Origin: Ephemerocybe angulata | Lineage: Eukaryota; Basidiomycota; Agaricomycetes; Agaricales; Psathyrellaceae | DNA: 64,000 bases | Direction: 5' to 3' | Assembly (NCBI GenBank): GCA_013368325.1 | Contig: JAACJK010000224.1 | Coordinates: forward strand, 186,001-250,000 | Shown here: positions 1 to 12,528 of the stretch, piece by piece | Layout of the letters: every line of letters starts with the position of its first letter | Position numbering within the stretch: the stretch's first letter is position 1 | Notes under the pieces: generated by a model | What the model was told of the DNA's origin: nothing | What the model saw: only the letters and a program-made list of their open reading frames with translations | Database searches by the model: none | Position numbers and translations under genes: made by a program

Positions 1-3000
1 CCGAACGTCAGATTGCTCAAGATCGAGTGGGTATAAATCTGGGTCGAGAAGACCTCGAACAAGGGTGAGAGAGAGCCGAATTGCTTCGCCAGTCGGAACA
101 CGGCCTTCCATGTTCCACGTTCAACGAGTTCTAAAAGGTATGTCAGAGGGAGCGAGGAGGGAACGAGGACAAGAAACGAACCCTGCAAGAAGAGAGGCAA
201 GAACGCGATCATGAACACCAAGAAGATACTGATGATACAACGGTTGATCCAGTCGAACACGGGGACCAAGTTGTAACATCCCGCCTGACCGCCCAGGTAC
301 TGCCCAGTCTCGGTGTACTGGCAAATCCTGAGGGACGACTTCAACGTTCCCAAGAAGACCACTAGAAAACCAGTCAGCACAGACTACAGTAAACATCAAA
401 CAAAAGAACGTACTCGTAAGAATGAACACCTGCACCGACAAGATAACGAGCATGTTGTTGATGTGGAATCCAGGATGACCATAGTAGAAAGTCAAGAATC
501 GATCGATGGGGAGCTGCGTGCCAAGATAGTAGTACTCGCGACTGAGCATCTGTTCACCCATACCCGTTCCAATCTTCGTCTGGAAATTCAGAATCGTTCC
601 AAACCCAAGATCACGACCCTTCCCGCACTGGTAGTACTCCGTGTGCTTGATCCTACCACCACGCCCGAACGCGTTCATCCCAGCGTAGATATCCTCGTTC
701 AGATGCAAACCCTTCTGCGCCTTGGACACTCCTCCGCGCGTCGTCATGTACATCGCGTTGAGGAAATCCGGATGACCGTAATGCAGCTTTCCGCCAATCC
801 ACGCCATCGAGCGCGCAGAGAGGGTACCGAACGTCTGTTCCTTGCCGGCAGCGAGATCACCCAGGATACCAATGTTCTCCGAGAAGATGTACTCGCGCGC
901 ACCGACGATAGCAACGGGCGCGTTCTTGAAGTCGCGATGGCCCCATTGAGCGTAAGGACTCTGGCTCGACACCGAGTACTCCTCGAATTCAGCGAGAACG
1001 TTCCGGATCTTGAGACACTCCTCGAGATAGTTGTCCTGGTTGGCGTCGATAAGCTGGAGGTATTCACCACGATAGAAGATGATGGCGTGGTTCTGGTTGT
1101 CGGACTTTCCGTCTCCAAGAATGGGATTGCCGGGAAGCTCGATCCTGAACTTGGGTCGCCGACGCCCAGTCTCCGCGATGAACTCGCTGTGACCATCGAT
1201 GAGGGCGGAGAAGATGCGGGGATCTCCACCTTCCTTACGCGGGGGCTCTTCTTCCAGGTAGGCGATTTGTAGGTCGGGATAAGCTCGGAGAAGGAACTCG
1301 GCGTTCTCCTGCTCCTCCTTGTTGAACTTGGAGTAGCGCTGCATGGACACGACGAACTTGAACTTCCTCCTTGCCATCCTCTCCAACTCGCGCTCCAGCT
1401 TGTCGGTGTTGCCACCGAAGAGCTGCACGATCTCCGGGTTCTCCACACGGTAAAGCAGCTTGATGGCTTTGGCGTAGTTCATCATGCCAGACACCGTTCG
1501 GTACAAGGTTTGCGCACGAAGGGAAGCCCAAATACGAGTTCGTAGCGTGAATTCCGGCGACGAGTTCTTGAAACCGATGAAGTAGTAGGGGAGATCGTCC
1601 GTCTTCGACGCGCCCTTCTCCTCTTGCGCGAACGGATTGACGCCGTTGAACATCGCGCTCTCCTCCGCAAGGATTTTGGTGTCCTTCACGAAGTTCTCCC
1701 ATTCGATCGGGTGGAGCTGCTTCAGGTATTCCAGAAGAGTGACTCGTGTATTTTGATCTTCCTCGCGAATAATCTCCCGCAGTGATAGCAGAGTCTGAGG
1801 ATATATCGTCAGAACCCATATTCAAGAAACGAGAACGTAAGAGACGCACCTTCTCGCTGTAGTGTGGCGTCAGTACCGTGAACGTGGGCATAGCATCGAC
1901 AGGCAAAGGTTCGGGGATGGCCGTGGTAAGAGATTGAGCAAAGAATGAGATCCGGCGTTCCGCCTCACTTCCAGGAGGGAAGAATTCGCCTTTGAAGTTT
2001 TTGTCTCCCTGGTTAATGAAGAAGGGAGGTGCCCGAAGACTGCGTCGACCGCCAGCACCGGTGTCGACCTGGTGGTAGAGCAGTTTCTGGACGTGGTCGA
2101 TGGACAAGAGATGTTCGCGATACATGGAAATGATGATGGCGTTCCAGATTTGGGAGACCAGAACCTAGCGCAGCGTCAGGTTCGCCTCATCGAAAGGAAA
2201 TAGGGAAAGGTCACCTTGGGCTTGTACTTGACTTCCATGTCGCCGGTGGCAAGCAGCTTGGAGTAGATACGTTTCGGCAACCGGGTATAGATATCTCTCC
2301 AAGGAGTCCAGATCGACAGCCCAAGGGTGAAGGAGCGGGCGATACTGTACACCGTGTTCCAGATGATATACCAGAGGAAGGTGTCCAGGAAGAAGAGGAT
2401 CAGGTCCATGATGTACATGATGGTCAAAGTGAATGCAGCGTGGTTCGTGCAGAGCGCATTGCCAAAGAACCTGTCGTTGCATCCCTGAATCTTCATCCCA
2501 ACCATGACGCGAATGGGGTTTTCGAACGACTGGGTCAAGAAGAAGTACGACTCGACGAACTTGCAGGCGAAAACGAGGATCCATAGGAAGATAGAGCCAA
2601 TGCGATTTGCCTTGGGAAGGGAGGGGTAGCTGGCAGTGAACGTCTGACTAGCAAGGTACTTCCGCGACTTTCCAGCAACACGGTCTCCGAACATACGCCC
2701 TGAGGGCACGATGGCGAAAAGAAGTGACGCGATGACCGATATAGCGAACTGGACCACACCGAGGATGAGTGCCAAGTTACCGCCGGTCCCGTTGGATTCG
2801 ACAATGGCGATATAGATCGTCGGGGCACCGGTAAGTCCGAGAGTGACGAGCAAGAAGACCAGTCGCCGCGTAAGATGTGATGTGTTGTTCCATGTCGTGG
2901 GGATATAGGAGAACTCGGCGAGCGTGGCGAGAATCATGATGATGGTTGCCACCGCCCCTCCAAGGGCAACAGCACTCCAGGCCATGGCGGTTGAATCTTC

Positions 3001-4487
3001 TCCCCTGACTCGGTAGATCGTCTTCGAGTTGAAGGCCGTGTAGAAGTAGAACAGTGCGATGTGGATAACCCAGATTCGGTTGAAGTTGACGAGGAGATGG
3101 CCATAAGAACGCTTCTCATAGTAGGTCTTGAAGAAAGCTCGATTCCAATCGACGCGGTCGAACTTGATGAAGCGTTGAGATGGCGGAAGGTCGATGAGGC
3201 GGGACTGCAAGGGGTTAGCACAGCGATAATTGCGGCTCGAAGGAACGCACCTTGTCGTTCAGACAGATCCTTGCAATGCCCTCGGGATACCAAAACAGCT
3301 GGTTGACGTCATCGTACCCAATGATATCCTGGTGATCCTTCTCCCTCCTAACGAATCTCCCATCGACAACTTCGTATCCCTGGTCCCTGATGAATCGGTA
3401 GAGAGGCTTGATGACGGTGCGAAGGTAAAGGCCCTCTGGCACGGGTTCCACTCTATTTTGGCACTCCGGTGATCGATAATAGTCGTCTGCGCACTTGAAG
3501 ATGAAGCACAGGCATTCGGGCATGAAACGGACTTGAGCAGCCTCGCCCCAGCACAATAGGTAGAGGGCGATCTGTCGCAGCCTATCGTATTGACTCATGT
3601 TGTTCATGGCCTGCCTCCACCGCTCGAGGGCTGTAGAAAGCGACTTTTCGTGCGGTTGCCGCTTTCCACCACGCTTGGACTTGAGGCGATTAAGCCCAGG
3701 ATTCTGTGTCTGGCCGATGGCATCGTCCAAGTCCAGCTGTGCGGCGAAGTACCATTTGCGATAGTTTGCATTGTGTCCACCAATGTAGTCCGCGTGGAGT
3801 GTCAAAAGGGCCTGGTTCGGTGTCATCCGCGAGGCTCGACTGTCGAGCAGTTGCATTACGAAGTCGAACTGTGGGAAAAGGACATCAATTATGCGAACAT
3901 TGAACAGCCATGTTGAACTGCGGATTGGCTTGGCGCTGGGAGGAGACGTACCATATTGCGCATCGAGTCGCGTTGAAAGCCAAACTTTTGCGTCAGGTCG
4001 AGGAAGACGTCCTCGATTTCCTCCTTTGACAAGGGTATCTGTCGGTCGGCGCTCCAGGCTGGGTAGGCGTCGCGAGGGGGTATGTGGTAGTCGTAGGTGG
4101 GCGTAGCCATGCCCGAGTCGTACATGGGGCGACCTGGGGGCTCGAGGGACTCTGACGAGGGTGCTGGGCGTTCTGCGTAGACATCTCGATCTGAGTCGGT
4201 ATCTGCAACGGCTGGGGGTGGTGTCAGGTTGAGACATGGATATCAAGGGAACTCTACGCACGATACTCGTAGTTTCCATTGGTGTCGTACTCGTTGACAG
4301 CAGGGTTGCTGCTGTCGGATGCGTAGGTGCCGCGCTGGTCCTGGTTGCGGCCAAACTCGACGTGCTCGGCGGACTCGTTGTCGTAGAAGCGGCGGCCCTG
4401 GGTGAACGGGTCGTTTGAATGGTCCATGGAGGGCGACGACGACGGGTAGCCCTCGTAGCTTGTGGGCCCTGGGCGGGCGGGCTGCAT
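1..4487 (-). CDS. FKS1: 1,3-beta-glucan synthase catalytic subunit (GT48), 3' end cut by window
   Basis: Integral plasma-membrane enzyme that makes the 1,3-beta-glucan of the fungal cell wall from UDP-glucose. The start at 4487 ([10 protein letters not shown]) opens a Ser/Pro/Tyr-rich cytoplasmic tail. The FKS N-terminal domain follows ([20 protein letters not shown] near 3550), then a first membrane block (about 3210-2220) and the large central catalytic domain (about 2165-420, with [19 protein letters not shown] and [10 protein letters not shown]). The second membrane block begins before the window edge. Introns seen include 1849-1795, one of about 50 bp ending at 2166, and 413-362; in each case joining restores the conserved FKS frame. 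Roughly the last fifth of the protein lies outside the window. Family assignment is very secure. The exact second-exon boundary near 4262-4205 is not settled (two possible acceptors). Confidence 0.96.
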
Positions 4488-7400
4488 GGACGGTGCAGAG
4501 GAAAGGGGGAGACGGTTGTTGTTGCTTGACGGACGGTGGCAAACCAGGGCTGGCTGAAAATGACGAAACACGAGTTCCCACAAACCGCACAGCCACGACC
4601 AGGCCTCCTCTATTCCAGACCTCCTCCTTTCCAGCGCGCACTAAAATATACCGAGATAATCGTTCATTCCACCTGTATCGTGCTGTTCTACCTAGACAGA
4701 AATGCTACCTAGTCGCCGAGCAGGGGTCCATTGCAGGGTCAGTGTCGCGAGACGCGCCTGTCGAACTGCTCCCGAGCATGGCGGCAAAAGCGGGAACAAA
4801 GGCCGCCGCCGCTTGCGTTTCACGACGAGGAGCACCACTTAGCCGACAACTCCTCCTGTGGAGTACATAACGTCGACGATAAATCGACCACAACGCCAAC
4901 TCCCCCCCTACGACGCAGCTCCATGCACCCTGCAATGTGCACGATCTTTGACATTGACAGTCCACTCGCATGAGGAGCCTTGTTCCCGATGCCGGAGCGC
5001 CCAGATCACAATCATGGCATCCTCGCGACTCCGGGTCTGTTTCAGCGCCGTATCTGTGCGGGCAACTCGCCTTGAACATTGACAAAGATGCAGCGGGCGC
5101 ACTGCACCGCACGCACGCACCTCACCTCGTGGCCCTGCCTCCGCTGGTTACCTTTCCTGAGGCTCAAACACGGACCTTGTGACCTCCACACCAACGTCCC
5201 CGTCGAGAACTGAATACAAGTGCTTCGTTGTTTTTACTACACAACAGGCCGACAATGGATTTGTACTAGCCGAGAATCCTCCCTGCCCCGCAACGCCACA
5301 TGTAATCTTTTCGAGAAGCCTCCTCCTGGCTTCAACCTTGACGACTCTCGACGACTCCTTTCACAGGGTCTGCCTTGGGACTTGTTGACCGCTTCATCAA
5401 ACACCTCTGCACCCCATCCCAGTAACTTGGCCAGCACAGGCACCGAGCCGTCCCACCCCAAACCCCCCGACCCACCCCACTGGCTACATCGCGTTCGCCA
5501 CAGCCCTCTACCCCCAGAACGCCAAATCCACGCCCCCGGTCGTGCACGCCAATCTCCAGGGATGCGTCGCACATCTTGCCCGCAGAAGGCGAAGCGCCTG
5601 CACAGGTGCACAGGTGACGCCAGAACAGTGGACAGTTTCATCAATTGACTTATCGAGGAGGCAAGAACCAGAACCTTCACACCGTACTGCATGGTTCGGA
5701 TATTCAGCGACTTCCTCCATACACTTCAATATTGGTATGGTACATGTGTCGGAACTCGATTAGAAGTCGTCGCCCGGTGACCGACCACCCCTTCTTCAGT
5801 TGCAGACCCGACAATTTCGCCGGCTGGGGCGCCTATAGGGTGGCCGATCCCTCTTGATACCTCTTCAACCAGCCGACAATCTCTTCGCTTCTCTTCAGAG
5901 TCTTCTACGCCACAATTCGTCCCCGTCTACACTCCAACAAACTTTCCAGCGACTCTGCTCGATCTCGTCCAGTGTCCCCTAAAACGCATGACATCGATCG
6001 ATGTCAATGAACAGCTAACGTTTCCTCTTCCAGGAATTCATTAAGACCATTGCCTTTCAAGTGTTCTAATCGAAGCCTCTTGATAACACCGACGACGATG
6101 CGAATCACACTCAGGGGAAGCCTACCACCCTGCAGGGGATTTAATCTCGTTTCATAAATGAGGGGACACGGACGGACATACGCTCTCAAATTCCCTCGCC
6201 TCCTACCACAAATAGCGGGCGGCTATGTTATGACCCCAGAAACACATACCAAGGCACATCAAACATCATAGCCTCCCCCACCTCTTTCCTTCGGTATTAA
6301 TTCTTTCGGTATGTGATTTCAAGAATGAGTACAGTGACCTCTGTGACCGAGGTCCGAGGCAAGCGCCGAGGAATCCTAGGTAGCCAAAGGGAAGTCCTAC
6401 TTCTATCTATATCCATAGCGCTGACGCTCTCGAAATTAGGGTCCACCCAGGCCTATTCACCAATGTCACGGGTACTTGCACGCACGCACACAGGCAGCAA
6501 GGTGTTTTTTCTTTTTTGCCCTTATTCAATGGGACTCGAAACTAAACACATCGGGCTTGCCCTATTCAAGTTGAATTGGCCGGCAAAATGAACTGGAAGT
6601 CGAATCTTCTCATCTCAATTGGGGACCCCGACGATGAAAACATATCATCGAACCTTCGTATAGGCTTGAACCTTCTTTCCAAAGGGTCGCAGCTACTGTA
6701 CGACATAGATACAGACGCTAAGTATAGCATCGTTATCTAAGGGTACTGCGGGCGCAAATGTGCTCAGACAGGTATTGAATCTTGTATGTGAACAGTGGCT
6801 CTTTCCTTCTTTGTTGTTGATAGATTAGATAACAGAGAGCTGGAACACTAGAAGAGGAAGACCAAGCACCATAATCTCCCCGCACGACTGAATGTATAGA
6901 ACACACCTGGCTGCACTTCTGTTCTAGTATGTCAGCGGCAGGTGAGTCGCCTGACCTCGCAAGAACCCATTGAATAGTGTCCCGACCGCTTGGACATGAA
7001 CCCACACAGATTCGAAGGGACGATAGGGTCGAACCCAACCGTAGAGCGCCCGGGCCTCCCAATCGATACCCACACGATAACGCAACCACTGACGCACATC
7101 CAAGCAGTGACCTCAGCAAGAAGCCACGTTTCCGAGCGAGAAAGGTATCCAGCACATGAAGTGAAAGCTTAAACGACATCGAGGCGCTGGGTCGTGGAGT
7201 CCGAAGCAAGGTCTGAATGAATGTGACGGGCCGGCGTGCAGAGCGAAGAGGAGAAGAACCTGAAGAGGTTTCTTCTGACATAGACTTGTCGAGTGAGGGT
7301 TCTCAATCGATACCGTATATTAACGGCACCCCCGATTCTTCGTCAGTTTGTATGAGGAAAACTTGAAGGAGGATTAATCACATTTAGCGTTAGTTCTTAC

Positions 7401-7858
7401 GAACTGAGGTGAGAGCGCGAGAATGAGAGTCGCGGAGCAGAATGCAGATCGAAAGGGATGTACCTCAAGGCAAGCCAATTGGGACCCCATATGGCAGGTG
7501 GGCGGCATGAAAAGAGGGACCAAACGTCCAAAAGTCATGTTTTAGCAGAGGACGGAGAATGTTTGATCATTCAGAGCAAATGTTTTGTCGAGAAACAAGT
7601 ACACCAGTAATCCGCAGCGATGGATGGTAACAGTGAGCCCAGAAAATCCAAGAAAGTATGAGGCATAACAATGGATACATAATGTCATGGACCAAGAAGC
7701 CTTAGTATGTATGCGAGTTCGACAGCAGGGCAAGAACGCGTTGCAGAGGGATCAAGAAAAGCCAATGAGTAGTGTGTGCAATTCCAGACTATATGTCCGG
7801 ATATTTTGAAGCTAGGCGGCGGCGATGAAAAGCACCAATATCGCCTAAGTCTCGGATC
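4488..7858. other. 3.4-kb gene-poor region upstream of the glucan synthase gene
   Basis: This stretch lies 5' of FKS1 and 3' of the velvet gene. It has pyrimidine-rich segments (for example 5880-5945, 6500-6522) but no recognisable protein domain on either strand. One ATG-started ORF of 182 codons on the minus strand (7281-6733) is entered separately as a weak candidate. Position makes this the likely FKS1 promoter plus leader; nothing else can be supported. Confidence 0.5.
6733..7281 (-). CDS. uncertain small ORF, 182 codons, no known domain
   Basis: An uninterrupted ORF begins with a true ATG at 7281 and a Ser/Arg-rich start (MSEETSSGSSPLRSARRP). It has no domain I recognise. A short hydrophobic patch follows (LLGCASVVALSCGY), and the rest is Ser-rich. 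It could be a small lineage-specific protein, the first exon of something else, or chance, since several non-coding ORFs of this size occur in the window. I list it only because it is the longest ATG-started ORF in this gap. Confidence 0.15.
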   Translation of the reverse strand: MSEETSSGSSPLRSARRPVTFIQTLLRTPRPSASMSFKLSLHVLDTFLARKRGFLLRSLLGCASVVALSCGYRLGGPGALRLGSTLSSLRICVGSCPSGRDTIQWVLARSGDSPAADILEQKCSQVCSIHSVVRGDYGAWSSSSSVPALCYLIYQQQRRKEPLFTYKIQYLSEHICARSTLR

Positions 7859-9507
7859 TCAGTCGTCCCCAGACGCATACCCATCATCATTATCGTCCGT
7901 GCTCCTGCGCTTCATCTTCATCGCCGTCGTCGTGTACGGCGAGCTCTCAGGCGCCGGATCTCCCTTTCTCCGCCTTCTCCTTTCCGTCTCTCTAATATTC
8001 AACCGCACACCCCACCGTGATAGATGCTGCAACCAAGAAAACAGAAGGAGGAACCAGTCAGATCGCGTCGACGAAAAATAAGAAATCTAGACTCCACGGA
8101 CCTTCGTAAGCTCCGTCGATGCATTCAACCCTGGAAACTCCTTCGTCGAGTACACGCGGAACGGCCCACCATAGCACTCTGCCTGCATGCGCACACGCTC
8201 GCCCTGGGGCGCGCTCCTCGGCCTCGAGTAGATGTCGAACACCCGATACCGGATGATAAAATGTCCCTCCGCTTTAACAGCAAGGTCCTACAAGTCCGAA
8301 AGTGATTCCAGAGGTCGATGCATTCGGTCGATGCGTTTAGGTGGTGGGGTGGGGCAGGCAGCACGAGGGAACGGAGAAGGGGAGAGATGAAAAAGAACCT
8401 CGTCAGTTTCCGGTACACGCGTTTTTAAACTTTTGGAAGATGAAAAGTAAAGAGTTCTCTGGATCCGCAGCTGAACGTGCGCGGTGGGATGGGTAGGTTT
8501 GGGGGTCAACAGCGAAATACGCACGGCAAATACGAAGACCAGGGCTTTCTTTCCCTGGTACTCCACAACATTCGGCTGAACGAAGGTGTTCCCCACTAAC
8601 GTGGGCGTTACTTTCGATCCTTCGAGTACTGGGTAGTTGTTCACATAGTGCACAACCTCTGAACGATGGCCGGAGTGTAAGCAGATGAAACGACGCAGTC
8701 CAGAGGAAAGCATGCACGGACCGTCGGGCTCAGAGCTATCGTCCGGGAAGGATGCTGAGGAGACGGTGCTGGATGGGGGGAGCGAGTCGGATCCGAGCCG
8801 GCCGTCGCTACTCCCACCATACGATCTCGAGCGCGACGGGGTGGACGACCCACTCGACGACGAGCCCCCATCCCAGCTCCGCGTCTCACTGTCGGGCCCA
8901 GGGGGTACAGGAAACAAGTCGACACTGCAAATAAGCCCCACATTCTGAATCTCACTGGCACCATTAAAACCAAAAGATAAGCACACATCCCATTGCAGTT
9001 ATAGAGTGGAGCACACGTACTCGTAGTTTGATATCTCGCGTTCCACCTCCTGCGGGGTGTCTGGATCGAGGACCTGGAACAGCTTCAGGAGCACGACGGG
9101 CGGGGGGTCGAGCGGTCTCCGGTCGACGCGCGCGTATCTGCGATCCAAAGGGGAGTGGTTGGGGTACCTGTGGTTAGCTCTACTCTCCGCACTATCTGGT
9201 TAATTCGGTTGTGAAAGACTTACTTTCGACCGAGGTCGGCTTTCTGGATCTCAATGAGCTCCGCCCGGGTAGAGTGCTGGGCCAACAGGCCAGATTCGAA
9301 AGGCATAGGGCGCCCTAAGATCACAGAGAAGAGGAGACAACGGGAAGATCATCAAGAGCTGCACGGGCGATGGTGTAAGTCCTAGTTGGGACTCAGCGCT
9401 GCGGTCGCGTCGATCCGGGAGGAGCGAGTACGGGGGACTGCAGCGGTGAGGCCAAACTGGCCGATAGAGCTGCACTTACGATTCCCGAAGTCTGTGATGG
9501 AAAACAT
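7859..9507 (-). CDS. velvet-domain transcriptional regulator, VelB-like
   Basis: Nuclear regulator of the fungal velvet family, which bind DNA through a Rel-like fold and coordinate development and secondary metabolism. The first half of the domain is seen near 9240-9020 (RRPLDPPPVVLLKLFQ, then a VGLICSVDLFPV strand). The second half follows at about 8640-8520 and 8260-8110 (GKKALVFVFADLAVKAEGHF across an intron; RYRVFDIYSRPRG), then a basic tail (RETERRRRKG) and the stop at 7859. A Ser-rich insert of about 70 residues (near 8900-8700) splits the domain, as in VelB proteins, hence the VelB-like call. Introns are about 50 bp. The start is uncertain: I favour the ATG at 9507 followed by a GTAAGT donor, but an ATG at 9306 is also possible. 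Confidence 0.85.
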
Positions 9508-11067
9508 TGGGGACAAAGTGTAGACGCGACTAGAACGTCGTTGATGTGGATGTGGGGGAAAGGCGATGGAGTCAATCCTGCTCTTAATGATTTCCGGACG
9601 GGTGTGTACGCCAACAGCGGATCGACGGGCGCTTGCAGGATATAGCAGTGCACCGAAAGGATGGGAGAGGACAAGAACAAAACCCCGGTTGAAGGCGCTA
9701 ACATGCCCATATATCACTTCACAGGCCACGATCTCGATTCCCGATATAGTTCACCCGGGAGATGGGATAACTGGGAATTAAAGGGACACCTCTTTCAAGT
9801 TCACACCGTCCCTCAGGTTTAGCCTTCTCTTTCCTCACATCACATCGACGGATGAGTTCCCGGAGTTTAAACGATTTCTGGCCACAAACCCACACCCAAG
9901 GCTCGAATCTTCCAGAGTCAGCAAGTCCCCCTTTTGCTTCTTATCACAAGAACTGCCATACGACAGACTCCTGGAACGCGGAACGAAGAATGAGGATAAT
10001 GGGGTGTTACCGAAATTCGCGATATCCTTCTGCGTTGGGGACAATGAAGTTGCCCAAAGACAGACCCTTCTACCGTCGGCGTCTGTTCAAAGCTGCGTAC
10101 GATCAAAGTTTGGAAAGCCTCATTGCAGATAAGGCAGGGACCTCAAAGTTAAGCGCAGTCTTTCCCTGACCTGACTTATGGCTTGTCGTCTATTCGCTAC
10201 ATCGCTTGCCCTACGTTGTTGACAGATACAGGGCTGTTCCTTCGCTATAGAACGCTGACCGTGTTTCGAGTGCGCCTTCGGGGCGGGTCGGTCTTCACTC
10301 TAAACACCACTCTGAACGGCGTCTATTCTGAGAGTGGTGCAGAATTCCGCAATAAGTTTAAGGTTACTCGGCCAGGATAAACTTTCTGAATTCAAAGCCC
10401 ATAAGCGTATACAGAGGGGGTTCATTTCGCTCGATGCCGGCAATTTACCCACCGCAGCTCTTTGAAACAGCCTGGTAGAGGCCATCGGGAGAGAGGGTCC
10501 CCTTGCTCCAAAGCTTAGTACATGACATGGTCATGCGCTTCGAGAGCACTTGCAGGCTAGGTATAGCACCTGCAAGACCCCCACAAACGGCTCTCAGAAT
10601 CCCGCTAAAGCCCCGAAAGCCCAACCTGAACGGTACACCGCTGGATTCCGGCATGCCCACAAGGTCACGAAACGCGCAACGCGGATTTAGAGAGCAGCGG
10701 CGAACTTGCAAACCCCACAGATAACACGGAGTGACCCTATTTACCCTCCATCTGCGTCCATACATTGAACTTCTGAGAGTTAGCAATCCATCGTTGTATG
10801 GGAGATATCAAGTTTAAGCTCGCACCGATGACCATGGGGTATTTCACCCGAGTCCGAACACTGGCACCAAGATTTCATTCGGAGAGTCGTCGAAGGCAGG
10901 ATTCCGCCAGTGACCGGTCAATGACCTCACTAAGGTCACGGAGAAAACCAATGACGATCCGTTAAGCTTTCAAGTTATGAATGTGATATTGAATAAATCT
11001 CCGGCGAAACACTCATATACTATGCCTCAAGATAAAGAGGATAGCTCGCGATCAATCAACCTACTTA
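9508..11067. other. 1.56-kb intergenic region upstream of the velvet gene
   Basis: No protein with recognisable features was found on either strand; the ORFs here are short and lack domain signatures. By position it is the promoter of the velvet gene and the 3' flank of SOD2. Confidence 0.5.
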
Positions 11068-12190
11068 TTACTTGCTGGCCTCGACAAGACGCTTCTCAGC
11101 CTCCTTGAAGTTGATAACGTTCCAGATAGCGTTCAAGTACTGCGGGAATATATGAGTGACATCACAGCAAAAAAGCGTATCGAGCACGTACGTCGGGCTT
11201 GACGTTTTTGTACTATGGATTTGCGGAAGCAAAGAGGGACACGAAAATCAGTTTCTTCGATCGACCGAGAAACGTAAATCATACCTGAAGGTAGAAGGCC
11301 TACAGTATAGGATTAGCAAGTTGAAGGACGAGAAGACAGTCTTTTAGAACTCACATGCTCCCAGATATCGACGCCAATGATAGGAACGTGCGCTGTACGA
11401 GGGAGTGGTGAGCAATCCTCTCCCACAGGGACCGGAAGCGAGGATGAAAGAAGGTAAGAAACTTACAAATGAGGGGATCCTGGTTAGAGGTGGTCACAAC
11501 CTCAAGCTTCTTGTTGCCCGTGTTGAATCCCTAAATACCAAGCAAAGGGCGTAAGCCTTTTGTTACTTCCCGAACCGCACTTGCTACATACAAGCCATCC
11601 CCATCCGCTACCCTGGATGGCTGCGGTGGTAGCGTTGAACTGCTTCTTGAGTGCCTCGACCGAGCCAAAGTCCCTCTCTATAGCCTGCTTCAAAGGGCCA
11701 TCTACAAGCTTTCCTCCGTCTTCATTAGCGGGGGCCAGGTTCTTCCAGAAAAGAGAGTGGTTGATGTGGCCTGCGTAAAGAAGACACGGATACATGACTA
11801 TGCCGTTCATAGGAAGGGGGCTGTGAGCGGTACACACCTCCACCGTTAAACTTGATAGCAGCCTGGAGAGCGATCTGCTCCTTGACAGAGGTCGTCTTAG
11901 AGTATGCCTCCTCAGCAGCGTTCAAACCATTGACGTAGGTCTGATGATGCTTCTGGTGATGAAGCTTCATAATCTCCCCAGAGATATGGGGCTCAAGAGC
12001 CTACACGTCCACAAACCAAACAACGGTCAGCCTCTTCGTCTCTGCAATAATGCAGTCCTGTCCTCACGTCATAGGCATAAGGCAAGGGAGGAAGAGAGGC
12101 GGTCTGGATCCCGCGAACCTGGCGGGCAGAAGCTGCGAAGGCACGGCAGACGTTGGGCTTCAGAGCGTTGCGGGCGGCGAAGGAGAGCAT
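11068..12190 (-). CDS. SOD2: superoxide dismutase [Mn], mitochondrial
   Basis: Converts superoxide to hydrogen peroxide and oxygen in the mitochondrial matrix. The start at 12190 ([18 protein letters not shown]) gives an Arg-rich, acid-poor presequence followed by the mature start [20 protein letters not shown]. Metal ligands of the family are all visible: the His of MKLHHQKHH, the His of INHSLFW, and the Asp and His of GVDIWEHA. The Mn-type signature IQGSGWGWL is also present. The last exon encodes [20 protein letters not shown] and stops with TAA at 11068-11070. Several introns are present, including a longer one of about 100 bp between FYLQ and YKNVKPD, and a very small exon encodes YKNVKPD. 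Length, about 220 residues, is normal. Confidence 0.97.
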
Positions 12191-12528
12191 CGTGGTGGTT
12201 TGCAGAAAAGATGTGTTTGGACCGGCAGCGACTCACGCGAGCTCGCGAACGAACCCGGCGTCGTGTTGTGCGTAATTGATGGCGTAAGCAACTATCACGT
12301 GCCAAGGCGCGATTGGGCGCGCCCCGACAAGCGCCCGTCGGCGTCAGCCACCCCGATGCAACGGTTGGAACCTCAATTACCCGCATGGTTTGCCCGCTAC
12401 AAGTACATTGCATTATATCTAGTCATAGAAATGTTGTACAACAATAAGTAGTTTAATGCTCGAATCAAGGATAGAGAGGGAATGTGGTATCACGAGAGGG
12501 GTAGTGAATGACGAAGTGAACGAAGGGA
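12191..12528. other. intergenic, SOD2 promoter side
   Basis: 338 bp between the SOD2 start codon and the stop of the upstream F-box-like gene. No feature is recognised apart from its position as the likely SOD2 promoter. Confidence 0.5.

Noticed and set aside
313..1272. 319-codon ORF on the plus strand
   Set aside because: It is antisense to the glucan synthase catalytic exon and has no domain; a shadow of the real frame.
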